Below, in pieces: positions 35,656 to 44,762 of a stretch of DNA of 64,000 nucleotides. Positions within the stretch are counted from its first letter, which is position 1. Each line of letters opens with the position of its first letter. The position numbers and the translations under genes were made by a program. The stretch is from Proteobacteria bacterium DTSAM18 (GTDB lineage: Bacteria; Myxococcota_A; UBA796; GCA-2862545), in NCBI GenBank assembly GCA_028767165.1, contig JARACJ010000012.1, positions 1 through 64,000 of the forward strand. Reading direction: 5' to 3'. The notes under the pieces are model-generated. The model did no database searches and had not been told where the DNA came from. It saw only the letters and a list, made by a program, of their open reading frames with translations.

Positions 35656-36540
35656 ATGGACTGGCGCTCGATACGCTTCGACTGGAACCACGCCCGGGCC
35701 TTCCTCGTCACCGCCGAGGAGGGCTCCTACTCCGCCGCGGCCCGCGCCCTCGGCGTGAGCCAGCCCACCATCGGCCGGCAGGTCGCCGCCCTCGAGGAGG
35801 AGCTCGGCGTGGCCCTCTTCGATCGCGTGGGCACCCGTCTGCAGCTCACCCCCTCCGGCACCGACCTGCTCGAGCAGGTCCGGGCCATGGGGCAGGCGGC
35901 CACGTCGGCCTCCCTCACGGCGGCGGGCAAGTCCGAGGCCATCGAGGGCACCGTGGCCATCACCGCCAGCGAGGCCATCAGCGCGTTCCTGCTGCCGCCC
36001 ATCCTCGCCCGACTCCGGCTGGAGCATCCCGGCATCGAGATCGAGCTCGTGACCTCCAACCAGATCCGCGACCTCCACCGGCGCGAGGCCGACATCGCCA
36101 TCCGCAACGCACGCCCCACCCATCCCGACCTGATCGGACGCAAGCTGCGGGACGCCACGGGCCACTTCTACGCCTCGCCCGCCTACATCGAGCGGGTCGG
36201 CCCCTTCGACTCCGCCGAGGATCTGCTGCGGGCCGAGCTGTTCGCCTTCGACCGCAGCGACATGATGATCGACGCCCTGCACGCCATGGACATTCCCGTC
36301 ACGCGGGAGCAGTTCCCCATCGTGAGCCCCAACCACCTGGTGCAGTGGGAGCTGTGCAAGCAGGGCGTCGGCATCTGCATGATGATGGACGAAGTCGGCG
36401 CGCGTGAGCCCGCCGTGGTCAAGGTCCTGCCCGAGCTGCCGTCCCTGCCCGTGCCCATGTGGGTCGTGAGCCACCGCGAGCTGCGCACGAGCCGCCGGCT
36501 GCGCCTGGTGTACGACCTGTTGGTGCAGGGCCTCGGCTGA
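35656..36540 (+). CDS. LysR family transcriptional regulator
   Basis: 294 residues. The N-terminal winged helix (~5-65) has the usual FLVTAEEGSYSAAARALGVSQPTIGRQVAALEEELGVALF. The C-terminal region is the LysR substrate-binding domain (~90-294): GTVAITASEAISAFLLPPIL, ADIAIRNARPTHPDL. It probably regulates the divergent quinone oxidoreductase gene. Several in-frame ATGs exist (35620, 35644, 35656) and none has a good ribosome binding site; 35656 places the helix nearest the usual distance from the start. The gene converges on tetR. Confidence 0.93.
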   Translation: MDWRSIRFDWNHARAFLVTAEEGSYSAAARALGVSQPTIGRQVAALEEELGVALFDRVGTRLQLTPSGTDLLEQVRAMGQAATSASLTAAGKSEAIEGTVAITASEAISAFLLPPILARLRLEHPGIEIELVTSNQIRDLHRREADIAIRNARPTHPDLIGRKLRDATGHFYASPAYIERVGPFDSAEDLLRAELFAFDRSDMMIDALHAMDIPVTREQFPIVSPNHLVQWELCKQGVGICMMMDEVGAREPAVVKVLPELPSLPVPMWVVSHRELRTSRRLRLVYDLLVQGLG

Positions 36541-36571
36541 GGCACCATCCGCCCACGACACGTCCCGTCGT

Positions 36572-37189
36572 TCAGGAAGGCAACCGCATGGCCGGGGAGT
36601 CGAGCATGTCCAGGGCCACGTGGGCGATGCGCTCGATGTGGTCCTCCAGGCTCCACTCCGGATGCACGGCCATGAACCGGAACAGGCCCGTGATGAAGCT
36701 GCTGATGGCCAGCGTCGCGAAGTCGACGTCGAGATCCGCCGGGAGCTGTCCGAGCTCGACCGCCCGGCGCAGCAGCTCGCGATCGTGCTGCCGGATCCGC
36801 GAGCCGTCGTAGCGCAGGCGGTTCCACACCTCGTCGCCTTCGACCGCCTCGCACTTGAGGAACAGGATGTCCATCAGCTTGCGGTGCTGGGGGTCGCTCA
36901 TCGTGCGGCGAAGAACATTGACAAACCAGTCGGACAGGGTCTGAAGCGGCGTCTCACCTCCCTTTTCGCGGAGCTTCTCCAGCGCTTCCGACGGAAACAG
37001 GATCCGATCGCAGAGCGCACTGACTACGTCGCCCTTGTTCTTGAAGTGGCCGTAGATCGCGCCTCGGGTCATTCCGGCTCTCTCGGCGACTTTCGTGAGA
37101 CTGGGACGGGCGACGCCCTCCTCCCAGAACACCTCCAGCGCGGCGTCCAGCAGCTTCTCACGGGTCATCAAGGCTTGTTCGGCTGTCAC
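36572..37189 (-). CDS. TetR/AcrR family repressor of the RND efflux operon
   Basis: 205 residues. The N-terminal helix-turn-helix (~8-55) contains LLDAALEVFWEEGVARPSLTKVAERAGMTRGAIYGHFKNK. The C-terminal part, with MDILFLKCEAVEGDE and a helical ligand pocket, resembles AcrR, TtgR and NalC-type efflux repressors. It is divergent from the RND operon and probably represses it until an amphipathic drug binds. The start is taken as GTG at 37189; ATG at 37168 is an alternative, and neither has a well-spaced ribosome binding site. Confidence 0.92.
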   Translation of the reverse strand: MTAEQALMTREKLLDAALEVFWEEGVARPSLTKVAERAGMTRGAIYGHFKNKGDVVSALCDRILFPSEALEKLREKGGETPLQTLSDWFVNVLRRTMSDPQHRKLMDILFLKCEAVEGDEVWNRLRYDGSRIRQHDRELLRRAVELGQLPADLDVDFATLAISSFITGLFRFMAVHPEWSLEDHIERIAHVALDMLDSPAMRLPS

Positions 37190-37232
37190 GCGTGCGATGG
37201 TGGCCTCCCTTCGTCTCGTCCATCATACATTC

Positions 37233-37246
37233 ATTCATGCATGAAT
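37233..37246. promoter_or_regulatory. Palindromic operator between tetR and the efflux operon
   Basis: ATTCATGCATGAAT is a perfect 14-bp palindrome, preceded by ACATTC. It lies in an AT-rich stretch of an otherwise GC-rich region, 44 bases from the tetR start and 20 bases from the adaptor start. It resembles AcrR/TtgR-type operators containing ATTCATGAAT. Confidence 0.75.
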
Positions 37247-37266
37247 CAAACAGCGGAGCCTCTTCG

Positions 37267-38388
37267 ATGCCAGCTCTCATCCTCCTCCTGGTGGCCGGGT
37301 GTGCCAAGCCCGAAGCCGCCACCCCGCCTCCACCGCCCGAGGTGGCCGTCGTGGACGTCCAGCTCGAGGATGTCCCCGTCTCCCTGGACCTGCGCGGCCG
37401 CATCGCCGCCTCCCGCACCGCCGAGGTCCGCGCCCGGGTCACCGGCATCGTCCTGGAGCGGGTCTTCGAAGAGGGCGACCTGGTGCAGGAGGGAGACGTC
37501 CTCTTCCGCATCGATCCCGCGCCCTTCCGCGCGGCCTACGACCAGGCCAGCGCACGGGTGACCGCCGCCGAGGCCGACCTCGCCATCGCCCGCCGCTCCG
37601 CCGAGCGCCTGGCGCCCCTGGCCGAGTCCAAGGCCATCAGCGCCCAGACCTACGACGACGCCACCACCGCCGTCACGCAGGCCGAGGCCGCCCTGAAGCT
37701 GGCCAAGGCCGCTGCCAAGGCCGCCCGGCTCGACCTCGGCTACACCTCCGTCACCGCACCCATCTCCGGCCGCATCGGCCGCGCCATGGTGACCGAGGGA
37801 GCCCTGGTGTCCGGCGCCCAGAACACCTGGCTGGCCACCATCGTGCAGCTCGACCCGGTCTACGTCGACCTGTCGGTGCCCGTCTCGGAGCTGCTCACCC
37901 TGCGCCGCGCCCAGCAGGAGGGTGCCGTCGAGGCCTCCGAGGAGCAGGGCGTGGTGTCCGTCCGCACCACGGACGGCGCCGTGCACCCCCACCCGGGCTC
38001 CCTGCTGTTCACGGACGTCACGGTCGACCCCTCCACCGGCAACACCCTGCTTCGGGCCTCCGTGCCCAACCCGGGCCAGCTCCTGCTGCCGGGCATGTAC
38101 GTGCAGGCCGAGGTGACCGGTCAGGGCTCCCGCCAGGCCGCCCGGGTGCCCCACCAGGCCGTGCAGCGGGACGCCACCGGCTCGTCGGTGGTGGTCGTGG
38201 TCGACGGCAAGGCCGAGCGCCGCCCCGTGGCCGTCGCCACCAGCGAGGGCACCTCCTGGATCGTCACCGATGGCCTGTCCGGCGGCGAGCAGGTGGTCAC
38301 CGAGGGCTTCCAGAAACTCCGGGTGGGTCAGCCCGTGCGTCCGACGCCCTGGAACGAAGGCGATCACAGCCAGCAGGAGGACGGGTAG
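37267..38388 (+). CDS. RND efflux periplasmic adaptor lipoprotein (AcrA/MexA-like)
   Basis: 373 residues. The lipoprotein signal ends at Cys12 (LLVAGCAK). The protein has the usual order of domains: beta-strand start VAVVDVQLEDVPVSLDLRGRI, lipoyl half (VFEEGDLVQEGDVLFRIDP), alpha-hairpin coiled coil (~90-145), second lipoyl half (TSVTAPISGRIGR), beta-barrel and membrane-proximal domains. It bridges the inner-membrane pump and the outer-membrane channel. GGAG is upstream of the ATG at 37267. First gene of a three-gene operon, three bases before the pump gene. Confidence 0.95.
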   Translation: MPALILLLVAGCAKPEAATPPPPPEVAVVDVQLEDVPVSLDLRGRIAASRTAEVRARVTGIVLERVFEEGDLVQEGDVLFRIDPAPFRAAYDQASARVTAAEADLAIARRSAERLAPLAESKAISAQTYDDATTAVTQAEAALKLAKAAAKAARLDLGYTSVTAPISGRIGRAMVTEGALVSGAQNTWLATIVQLDPVYVDLSVPVSELLTLRRAQQEGAVEASEEQGVVSVRTTDGAVHPHPGSLLFTDVTVDPSTGNTLLRASVPNPGQLLLPGMYVQAEVTGQGSRQAARVPHQAVQRDATGSSVVVVVDGKAERRPVAVATSEGTSWIVTDGLSGGEQVVTEGFQKLRVGQPVRPTPWNEGDHSQQEDG

Positions 38389-38391
38389 CCC

Positions 38392-41300
38392 ATGTCCCAG
38401 TTCTTCACCGACCGCCCCATCTTCGCCTGGGTCGTGGCCCTGTTCATCGCCCTCGGCGGCGTGCTGGCGCTCAACTCCCTGCCCGTCGCGCAGTATCCCT
38501 CCGTCGCCCCGCCGAGCGTGAAGATCGTGGCCACCTGGCCCGGCGCCTCGGCGGAGCTCATCGACCAGTCCGTCACCAGCGTGATCGAGCAGGAGCTCAA
38601 CAGCGCCGAGGGACTGCTGTACATGGAGTCCCAGAGCGAGACCAACCGGGCCGAGATCACCGTCTCCTTCGTGCCCGGCACCGATCCCCAGCTCGCCACC
38701 GTCGAGGTCCAGAACCTCATGAAGCGGGTGGAGGCCCGGCTTCCCGCCGCGGTCAAGCAGCAGGGCGTCCAGGTGGCCCGCAGCTCGTCGTCGTTCCTGC
38801 TCATCGCCTCGCTGGTGTCCACCGACGGCGCCCTGAGTGCCGTGGAGCTCGGCGACTACATCAACCGCTCCATCGCCAACGAGATCCGACGGGTTCCCGG
38901 CGTGGGTGAGGCCACGGTCTTCGGCACCGAGCACGCCATGCGCGTGTGGCTCGATCCGGAGCGCCTCACGGCCCACGACCTCACCCCCGCGGACGTCACC
39001 GCCGCGATCCAGACCCAGAACCTGACGGTCTCCGCGGGCACCCTCGGCGACGTGCCCTCGTCGCCGGGCCAGCAGATCTTCGCCACGGTCAACGTGGAGG
39101 GGCAGCTGCAGTCCATCGAGGCCTTCGAGGACCTCATCGTCCGGGCCGACGGCGACGGCTCCCTGGTGCGCCTCGGCGACGTCGCCCGCATCGAGCTCGG
39201 CGGCCAGAGCTACGCCAGCCTGGCCCGCACCAACGGCGGCCCCTCCGCCGCCCTCGCCGTGCGCCTGTCCCCCACCGGCAACGCCCTGGAGACCGCCACG
39301 GCGGTGAAGGCCCGCCTCGAGGAACTGTCCGCGGGCTTCCCGGACGGGGTCGAGGTGGTCCTGCCCATGGACAGCTCGGTCTTCATCGAGATCTCCGTCG
39401 AGTCCGTCCTGCACACGCTGGTCGAGGCGATGGTGCTGGTGTTCCTGGTGATGTTCGTGTTCCTGCAGAACCTGCGGGCCACGCTCATCCCCACCCTCGT
39501 CGTGCCCATCGCGCTGCTGGGCTCCCTCGTGGTGCTGTACCTGTTCGGCTACTCCATCAACGTGCTCACCATGTTCGGCATGGTCCTGGCCATCGGCATC
39601 CTCGTCGACGACGCCATCGTGGTGGTCGAGAACGTCGAGCGGCTGATGGCCGAGGAGCACCTGTCCCCCCGGGACGCCACCCGGAAGGCCATGGGCCAGA
39701 TCCAGGGCGCCATCGTGGGCATCACCCTCGTGCTCGTGGTCGTGTTCCTGCCCATGGGCCTGTTCGGCGGCGCCGTCGGCGTCATCTACCGGCAGTTCAC
39801 GGTCACGATGGCCAGCTCCATCCTGTTCAGCGCCCTGCTGGCACTGACGCTCACGCCGGCCCTGTGCGCCACCCTGCTCAAGCCCCACACGCCGGGCGAC
39901 AAGCATCCGATCTTCCAGCGCTTCGACCGCTGGATCGAGCAGACCACCAACGGCTACATGCGCTATGCCCAGCGGTTCCTGGCGAAGTCCGGCCGCTCCA
40001 TGGCCCTGTTCGCCCTCCTCGCGGGCCTGGCCGGCCTGCTGTACGCGCGGCTTCCCGGCGGCTTCCTGCCCGATGAGGACCAGGGCACCGTGATGGCCCT
40101 CGTGCAACTCCCCGCGGGCGCCAACTCGAACCGCACCGAGAAGGTCATCGACCAGGTCGAGTCCGTCCTCGAGTCCACGCCCGGGGTCCGGGACTACCTC
40201 ACCGTGCGGGGCTTCTCCCACGTGGGCCGCGGCCAGAACGCCGCCATGGCCTTCCTCATGCTGGACGACTGGGAGGCGCGGGACCACAGCTCCTTCGAGG
40301 TGGTGGGCATGCTCAACCAGGGCCTGTCCTCCATCCGCGATGCCTTCACCCTCGCCGTCAACCCCGCCCCCATCCGGGAGCTGGGCAACGCCTCGGGCTT
40401 CGCCTTCCGCCTCCAGGACCGGGCCGGCCTCGGCCACCACGCCCTGGTGCAGGCCCGCAACCAGCTGCTCGGCGCCGCCGCCCAGTCCGAGATCCTCGCC
40501 GGCGTCCGCCCCGAGGGCCTCGAGGACGCCTCCCGCATCGAGCTGACCATCGACCGGGACAAGGCCGCCACCCTCGGCGTGACCTACGCCGACGTGGCCC
40601 GGACCCTGGCCGTGTCCATGGGCTCGTCCTACGCGGGCGACTTCCCCCGGGCCGGACGGCAGCAGCAGGTCATCGTGCAGTCCGACGCCGACGCCCGCAT
40701 GTCGCCGGAGGACCTGGCCGACCTGCACGTGCGCAACCGCACCGGTCAGCTGATCCCCCTGGCGGAGCTCATCACCGTGGACTGGGGCACCGGTCCGCTG
40801 CAGCTGAGCCGCTACAACGGCTACCCGGCCATGCGCATCGCCGGCTCGGTGAAGCCCGGGTACAGCACCGGCGACGGCATGGCCGAGATGGAGCGCCTCG
40901 CGGCGCAGCTCCCCAAGGGCTTCGGCTTCGAGTGGACGGGCCAGTCCTACGAGGAGGCCACCTCCAGCAACCAGACCGGCGCCCTGTTCGGCCTGTCGCT
41001 GCTGGTCGTCTTCCTGTGCCTGGCCGCCCTGTACGAGAGCTGGTCCATCCCCACGGCCGTGCTGCTCGTGGTGCCCCTGGGCATCCTCGGCACGGTGCTC
41101 GCCACCGCGATGAGCGGCCTGCCCAACGACGTGTACTTCAAGATCGGCCTCATCGCGGTCATCGGCCTGTCCGCCAAGAACGCCATCCTCATCATCGAGT
41201 TCGCCCGGGATCTGCAGGACCAGGGCATGGCGCTCATGGACGCGACCATCGAGGCGGCCCGCCTGCGGTTCCGCCCCATCGTGATGACCTCGCTGGCCTT

Positions 41301-41511
41301 CTCCCTGGGCGTCCTGCCCCTCATGCTGGCCAGCGGCGCCGGCTCCGCCAGCCAGCGGGCCATCGGCACCGCGGTGTTCGGCGGCATGGTGGTGGGCAGT
41401 GTGCTCGCCGTGTTCCTGGTGCCCGTGTTCTTCGTGGTCATCCGGCGGATGTTCCCGGCGACGCCCGACGAGGACCAGTCCGACGCCACGCTGGAGGTCT
41501 CCCATGCGTAG
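38392..41511 (+). CDS. RND multidrug efflux transporter, HAE1 family (AcrB/MexB-like)
   Basis: 1,039 residues with twelve membrane helices and two large periplasmic loops. The start FFTDRPIFAWVVALFI is typical of HAE1 pumps. TM4 holds the proton-relay pair DD in GILVDDAIVVVENVER, and the C-terminal half has LIAVIGLSAKNAILIIEFARD. It exports hydrophobic compounds by proton antiport, together with the adaptor and outer-membrane factor encoded beside it. Start three bases after the adaptor stop; its last eight bases overlap the outer-membrane factor start. Probably repressed by the TetR gene upstream. Confidence 0.97.
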   Translation: MSQFFTDRPIFAWVVALFIALGGVLALNSLPVAQYPSVAPPSVKIVATWPGASAELIDQSVTSVIEQELNSAEGLLYMESQSETNRAEITVSFVPGTDPQLATVEVQNLMKRVEARLPAAVKQQGVQVARSSSSFLLIASLVSTDGALSAVELGDYINRSIANEIRRVPGVGEATVFGTEHAMRVWLDPERLTAHDLTPADVTAAIQTQNLTVSAGTLGDVPSSPGQQIFATVNVEGQLQSIEAFEDLIVRADGDGSLVRLGDVARIELGGQSYASLARTNGGPSAALAVRLSPTGNALETATAVKARLEELSAGFPDGVEVVLPMDSSVFIEISVESVLHTLVEAMVLVFLVMFVFLQNLRATLIPTLVVPIALLGSLVVLYLFGYSINVLTMFGMVLAIGILVDDAIVVVENVERLMAEEHLSPRDATRKAMGQIQGAIVGITLVLVVVFLPMGLFGGAVGVIYRQFTVTMASSILFSALLALTLTPALCATLLKPHTPGDKHPIFQRFDRWIEQTTNGYMRYAQRFLAKSGRSMALFALLAGLAGLLYARLPGGFLPDEDQGTVMALVQLPAGANSNRTEKVIDQVESVLESTPGVRDYLTVRGFSHVGRGQNAAMAFLMLDDWEARDHSSFEVVGMLNQGLSSIRDAFTLAVNPAPIRELGNASGFAFRLQDRAGLGHHALVQARNQLLGAAAQSEILAGVRPEGLEDASRIELTIDRDKAATLGVTYADVARTLAVSMGSSYAGDFPRAGRQQQVIVQSDADARMSPEDLADLHVRNRTGQLIPLAELITVDWGTGPLQLSRYNGYPAMRIAGSVKPGYSTGDGMAEMERLAAQLPKGFGFEWTGQSYEEATSSNQTGALFGLSLLVVFLCLAALYESWSIPTAVLLVVPLGILGTVLATAMSGLPNDVYFKIGLIAVIGLSAKNAILIIEFARDLQDQGMALMDATIEAARLRFRPIVMTSLAFSLGVLPLMLASGAGSASQRAIGTAVFGGMVVGSVLAVFLVPVFFVVIRRMFPATPDEDQSDATLEVSHA

Positions 41512-42931
41512 CCACATCCTCCTCCTCGCCCTGCTGTCGGGCTGTCTCGCCCCCAAGTACGTGCGCCCCGACGCGCCCGTGGACGCCGCCTTCCCCGGAG
41601 CCGACGCCGTCGACACCGATCTGGAGCCGACGGCCGCGGTCCGGGACTGGCGCAGCGCGTTCCCCGATCCCCTGCTGCAGGACCTGGTGGAGCGGGCCCT
41701 GGCCAACAACCGGGACCTTCGCGCCACCGCCCTGACGGTGGAGGAGGCCCGCACGCGGCTGCGGCTCGCCTCCGCCGCCCTCGGACCGGCGATCCAGCTC
41801 GAGGGCTCCTTCTCCACCAACCACACCCCCGCGTCCGTCTCCCCCTTCGGAGAGGCCTTCGACGTGAACCAGTTCCGGGTGGGGCCCACGGTGTCCTGGG
41901 AGATCGACCTGTTCGGTCGGCTGCGCTACCAGCGCCAGTCCGCCGCCCAGGCGACCCGGGCCTCCGCCGAGGACTGGCGGGCCGCCCGGCTGGCCCTCAT
42001 CGCCGACGTGGTGTCCGCCGCCCTGCAGGAGCGGGTGCTCGTGGAGCAGCGGGATCTGGCCCAGGCCACCCTGGAAGGCCGCCGGAAGGCCGCCGACCTG
42101 GTGACGCAGCGTCTCGACGCCGGCGTGGCCACCGAGCTCGACCGGCAGGAGGCCGACGCCCTGGTGGCCTCCGCCGAGGCCAACCTGGCCGTTCTGCAGC
42201 GCGGCGCGGCCCAGGCCCACAACGCCCTGGTGCTGCTCGTGGGAGAGCCGGTGGAGCCCCTGCCCCCGTCCGGCCCGGACCTGTCCGGCATGGTGCAGAC
42301 CACCGTGCCCCCGGGTCTGCCCTCGGACCTGCTGGAGGACCGTCCGGACATCCGCGCCGCCGAGCTGCGCCTGCAGGCCACCCACGCCGACATCGGTGCG
42401 GCGAAGGCAGCCTTCTTCCCGCGCATCTCCCTCACCGGCGGACCGAACACCGCGTCCTCCGCGCTGACGGGGCTGTTCCAGCCCGGCACCCTCGCCTGGC
42501 AGTTCGTGGCGCCCACGATCGTGCAGCCGCTCGTGGGCTGGGGACAGAAGTTCGCCAACCTGTCCGGCTCGAAGATCGCCCGGGAGAAGGCCATCGCCCG
42601 GTACGAGGGGACCATCCAGTCCGCCTTCCGGGAGGTGGCCGACGTGCTCGTCGCCTGGCCGACCTTCACCCGGGAGGTGGACGCACGGGACCGCCTCGCG
42701 CAGACCCAGGCGACCCGCCTCGAGCTCGCTACCCAGCGGTACGAGGCCGGCGTGGCGGACTACCTGTCCGTCCTCGACGCCGAGCGGTCCCGGTTCAGCG
42801 CCGAGCAGTCGCTGATGCAGGCCCGCCTCGACCAGGCCCTGCTCGCCGTCAGCCTGTTCCGCGTGGTCGGCGGCGGCCTCGAGGGCGAGGCGGAGCTGCC
42901 CGAGCGCGACCGGTCCGGCCGGCTGCGCTGA
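41504..42931 (+). CDS. RND outer-membrane factor lipoprotein (OprM/NodT family)
   Basis: 475 residues. The lipoprotein signal ends at Cys14 (ALLSGCLAP), followed by APKYVRPDAP, typical of NodT-family channels. Two OEP repeats form the trimeric beta-barrel and alpha-helical tunnel; LPSDLLEDRPDIRAAE is the conserved signature at the start of the second half. It completes the efflux system. The ATG at 41504 overlaps the pump gene end by eight bases and has its own GGAGG. Confidence 0.95.
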   Translation: MRSHILLLALLSGCLAPKYVRPDAPVDAAFPGADAVDTDLEPTAAVRDWRSAFPDPLLQDLVERALANNRDLRATALTVEEARTRLRLASAALGPAIQLEGSFSTNHTPASVSPFGEAFDVNQFRVGPTVSWEIDLFGRLRYQRQSAAQATRASAEDWRAARLALIADVVSAALQERVLVEQRDLAQATLEGRRKAADLVTQRLDAGVATELDRQEADALVASAEANLAVLQRGAAQAHNALVLLVGEPVEPLPPSGPDLSGMVQTTVPPGLPSDLLEDRPDIRAAELRLQATHADIGAAKAAFFPRISLTGGPNTASSALTGLFQPGTLAWQFVAPTIVQPLVGWGQKFANLSGSKIAREKAIARYEGTIQSAFREVADVLVAWPTFTREVDARDRLAQTQATRLELATQRYEAGVADYLSVLDAERSRFSAEQSLMQARLDQALLAVSLFRVVGGGLEGEAELPERDRSGRLR

Positions 42932-42934
42932 CTC

Positions 42935-42982
42935 CCGGCGTCCGCGGCCCGTCCCCACCCGGGAGGGCGCCGTGGACGCCGG
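42935..42982. terminator. Possible bidirectional terminator between convergent genes
   Basis: CCGGCGTCC (42935-42943) and GGACGCCGG (42974-42982) form a perfect nine-base stem around a 30-base GC-rich loop, between the efflux operon end and the convergent amidohydrolase gene. Confidence 0.45.
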
Positions 42983-42995
42983 ACGGCCCGTCCGC

Positions 42996-43958
42996 CTACT
43001 CCAGATCCCGTGGTTCGAGGCGGAGGAAGCGCACGGCGTTGTGGTACAGGATGTCGCGCTTCTGCTCCTCGGTGAGGAAGTCGGCGGTCTCGATGGACGC
43101 GATGCCCTCCCCGATCATCTCCGGCCACCGCATCTGGTCCGAGCCGAACATCAGCCGCTTGCCCAGGCCCGCTTCGACCAGCTCCCGCAGGTAGCGGTGG
43201 AAGGCCTGCCTGGGGATGATCCAGGTGATGGTCGACACGTCCGCGTACAGCTGGGGGTATTGGTACATCATGGCGATCATGTCGTCGAGGAACGGATACC
43301 CGGCGTTCTCCACGTACAACCGCAGCTTGGGGTGGGCGACGAGCACGTCTTCCAGGAGCAGCGGACTGCCCGCCTGCACCCGGAAGGTCGGCACCGGCGG
43401 ACCGATGCCCTCCGTGTGGATGAGCACGGGCACGTCGTACGCCTCCGCCAGGGAGAAGTAGGGATCGAGGGAGGGGTCGTTCGGCGGGATGCCCGCGAGC
43501 TGGGCGGCGATCTCCCCCATGCCGTGCAGCCGACCGTCGGCGAGCCGCTCCTTCAGCTCCTCCAGGGGCACCTCGCCGGGACGCCAGATGGCAGACCCTG
43601 CCATGAACCGGTTCGGGGCGGCCTCGACCCAGGTGTCCAGCAGGTCCAGATCGCCCGTGCTGACGAAGGCCTTGACGATGTGGTGTTCGTCCATGGCCTT
43701 CAGGGTCTGCTGCAGGGATGCCTCCGGGGTGCCCGTGGCCTCGCCCCGGGGCTCGCAGGGCGCTGGCAGGCAGGGCGCCGGGCCGCCTTCCGTGATGGGC
43801 AGGGGCACCTCGTGGGCGTGCATGTGCATGTCGATCACGGGCCGCACCTCCACCGCCCCCTCCTGCTCGAGAAGGGGCTCCGGGTCGGGCAGCGCCGGCG
43901 GCTCGGAGGGGGCACAGGCGAGCAGGGCGAGGGCAGCGAGGGTCGTCAGGGACCGCAT
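42996..43958 (-). CDS. Amidohydrolase-related lipoprotein (COG2159-like)
   Basis: 320 residues. The lipoprotein signal ends at Cys15 (ALALLACAPS). The body is a TIM-barrel amidohydrolase of the amidohydrolase-2 group: metal motif DMHMHAHE near the start, PVLIHTEGIG, the HPKLRLYVENAGYP strand with family-type His, and LMFGSDQMRWPE with the metal-ligand Asp. Substrate unknown; the family includes decarboxylases and lactonases. GGAG precedes the ATG at 43958. It lies 122 bases after an intrinsic terminator on the same strand. Confidence 0.85.
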   Translation of the reverse strand: MRSLTTLAALALLACAPSEPPALPDPEPLLEQEGAVEVRPVIDMHMHAHEVPLPITEGGPAPCLPAPCEPRGEATGTPEASLQQTLKAMDEHHIVKAFVSTGDLDLLDTWVEAAPNRFMAGSAIWRPGEVPLEELKERLADGRLHGMGEIAAQLAGIPPNDPSLDPYFSLAEAYDVPVLIHTEGIGPPVPTFRVQAGSPLLLEDVLVAHPKLRLYVENAGYPFLDDMIAMMYQYPQLYADVSTITWIIPRQAFHRYLRELVEAGLGKRLMFGSDQMRWPEMIGEGIASIETADFLTEEQKRDILYHNAVRFLRLEPRDLE

Positions 43959-44351
43959 GGGCACTCCGGAACATCCGGTTCGCCGCCCCTCAACGTCGCG
44001 GTGCAGGTGTGGTTTGAGTGCGACGAGGGGTTGTCCGTCCCGGACGGGCACCACCGGGTCCTCAACCCCAAGACGAGGAAAACCCCAGTCAGACAAGGTC
44101 TGGCTGGGGTTCCACCATCACGACCGATGCGTGAACATCTTCCGTGATGGGATTCCTCATCCATCAGGACACGACTCGAATCGTCATCGTAGATTCCGTG
44201 CACCTTCTGGGAAGGTGTGCATCCTCTGCGACGTGGCACAAGGCCAACCGGGTGGATGAGTCGGCAGGAAAGACGTGCTTCCCTTCCGGCATGAACAATG
44301 TATCCCCGCCAGCCCTCCGACCCATGGGACACACCTCGTACGTGGTTCGAC
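43959..44351. other. 393-bp region with a terminator and no clear gene
   Basis: Less GC-rich than its surroundings from ~44110 to 44300. It holds an intrinsic terminator (44081-44111, minus strand) 241 bases after the GNAT gene, and a second hairpin at ~44198-44220. A short minus-strand frame, 44164-44326 (ATG at 44326) or from an inner ATG at 44292, has no convincing ribosome binding site. It may be a long 3' UTR or a small RNA. Confidence 0.55.
44075..44111 (-). terminator. Intrinsic terminator on the minus strand
   Basis: A 13-base stem (44081-44093 with 44099-44111, one G-T pair) is followed on the minus strand by TTTTCCTC. Strong rho-independent signature. Confidence 0.85.
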
Positions 44352-44762
44352 CTACACGGCGGGAGTCGTCCCGTCGCTTCCCGGCCACTCCATGCGCTGG
44401 TGGGGCCCGACGGCCTGCAGCTCGAACACCGGCCCCACCGCCCGCCAGCCGGCCGACAGGTAGAACGGCACCGCCTGCAGGCGGGCGTTGCACCACAGGG
44501 GGGCGTCCACCTCCTCGCAGAGTCGGCGGAGCACGAGGCCACCGATGCCCCTGCGCCGATGGTCCGGCGCGACCGCCAGGGCCCGCAGCGCCCAGCCCCG
44601 CAGGTCCATCACCGACGCGCAGCCGACGGCCCGCCCGTCCAGGAAGGCCCCCCAGTGCCGGGAGGCAGGCGCCAGATCCCCCTTCAGCGCCCCGACGCCC
44701 AGGACCCGGCGACGGAGCGGCAGCAGGAGGTCCCGGTGGACCCGCCGCACCTCAACCCCCAT
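44352..44762 (-). CDS. GNAT family N-acetyltransferase
   Basis: 136 residues with a single GNAT domain. LRALAVAPDHRRRGIGGLVLRRL contains the acetyl-CoA pyrophosphate-binding motif (Q/RxxGxG/A as RRRGIG), and the C-terminal PFYLSAGWRAVGPVFEL is the conserved end of the fold. The acceptor substrate is unknown. The ATG at 44762 overlaps the DTW gene end by 11 bases; an ATG at 44783 would add seven residues. Both lack strong ribosome binding sites, so coupling is likely. Confidence 0.88.
   Translation of the reverse strand: MGVEVRRVHRDLLLPLRRRVLGVGALKGDLAPASRHWGAFLDGRAVGCASVMDLRGWALRALAVAPDHRRRGIGGLVLRRLCEEVDAPLWCNARLQAVPFYLSAGWRAVGPVFELQAVGPHQRMEWPGSDGTTPAV

Noticed and set aside
37246-41889. 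Minus-strand open frame of 1,547 codons
   Set aside because: Entirely antisense to the RND efflux operon, whose proteins are unmistakable; composition is Gly/Ala/His/Val-rich as expected for a shadow frame.
44081-44111. Copy of the GTCAGAC palindrome
   Set aside because: It contains GTCAGAC, but the arms differ and a T-tract follows, so it is an ordinary intrinsic terminator.
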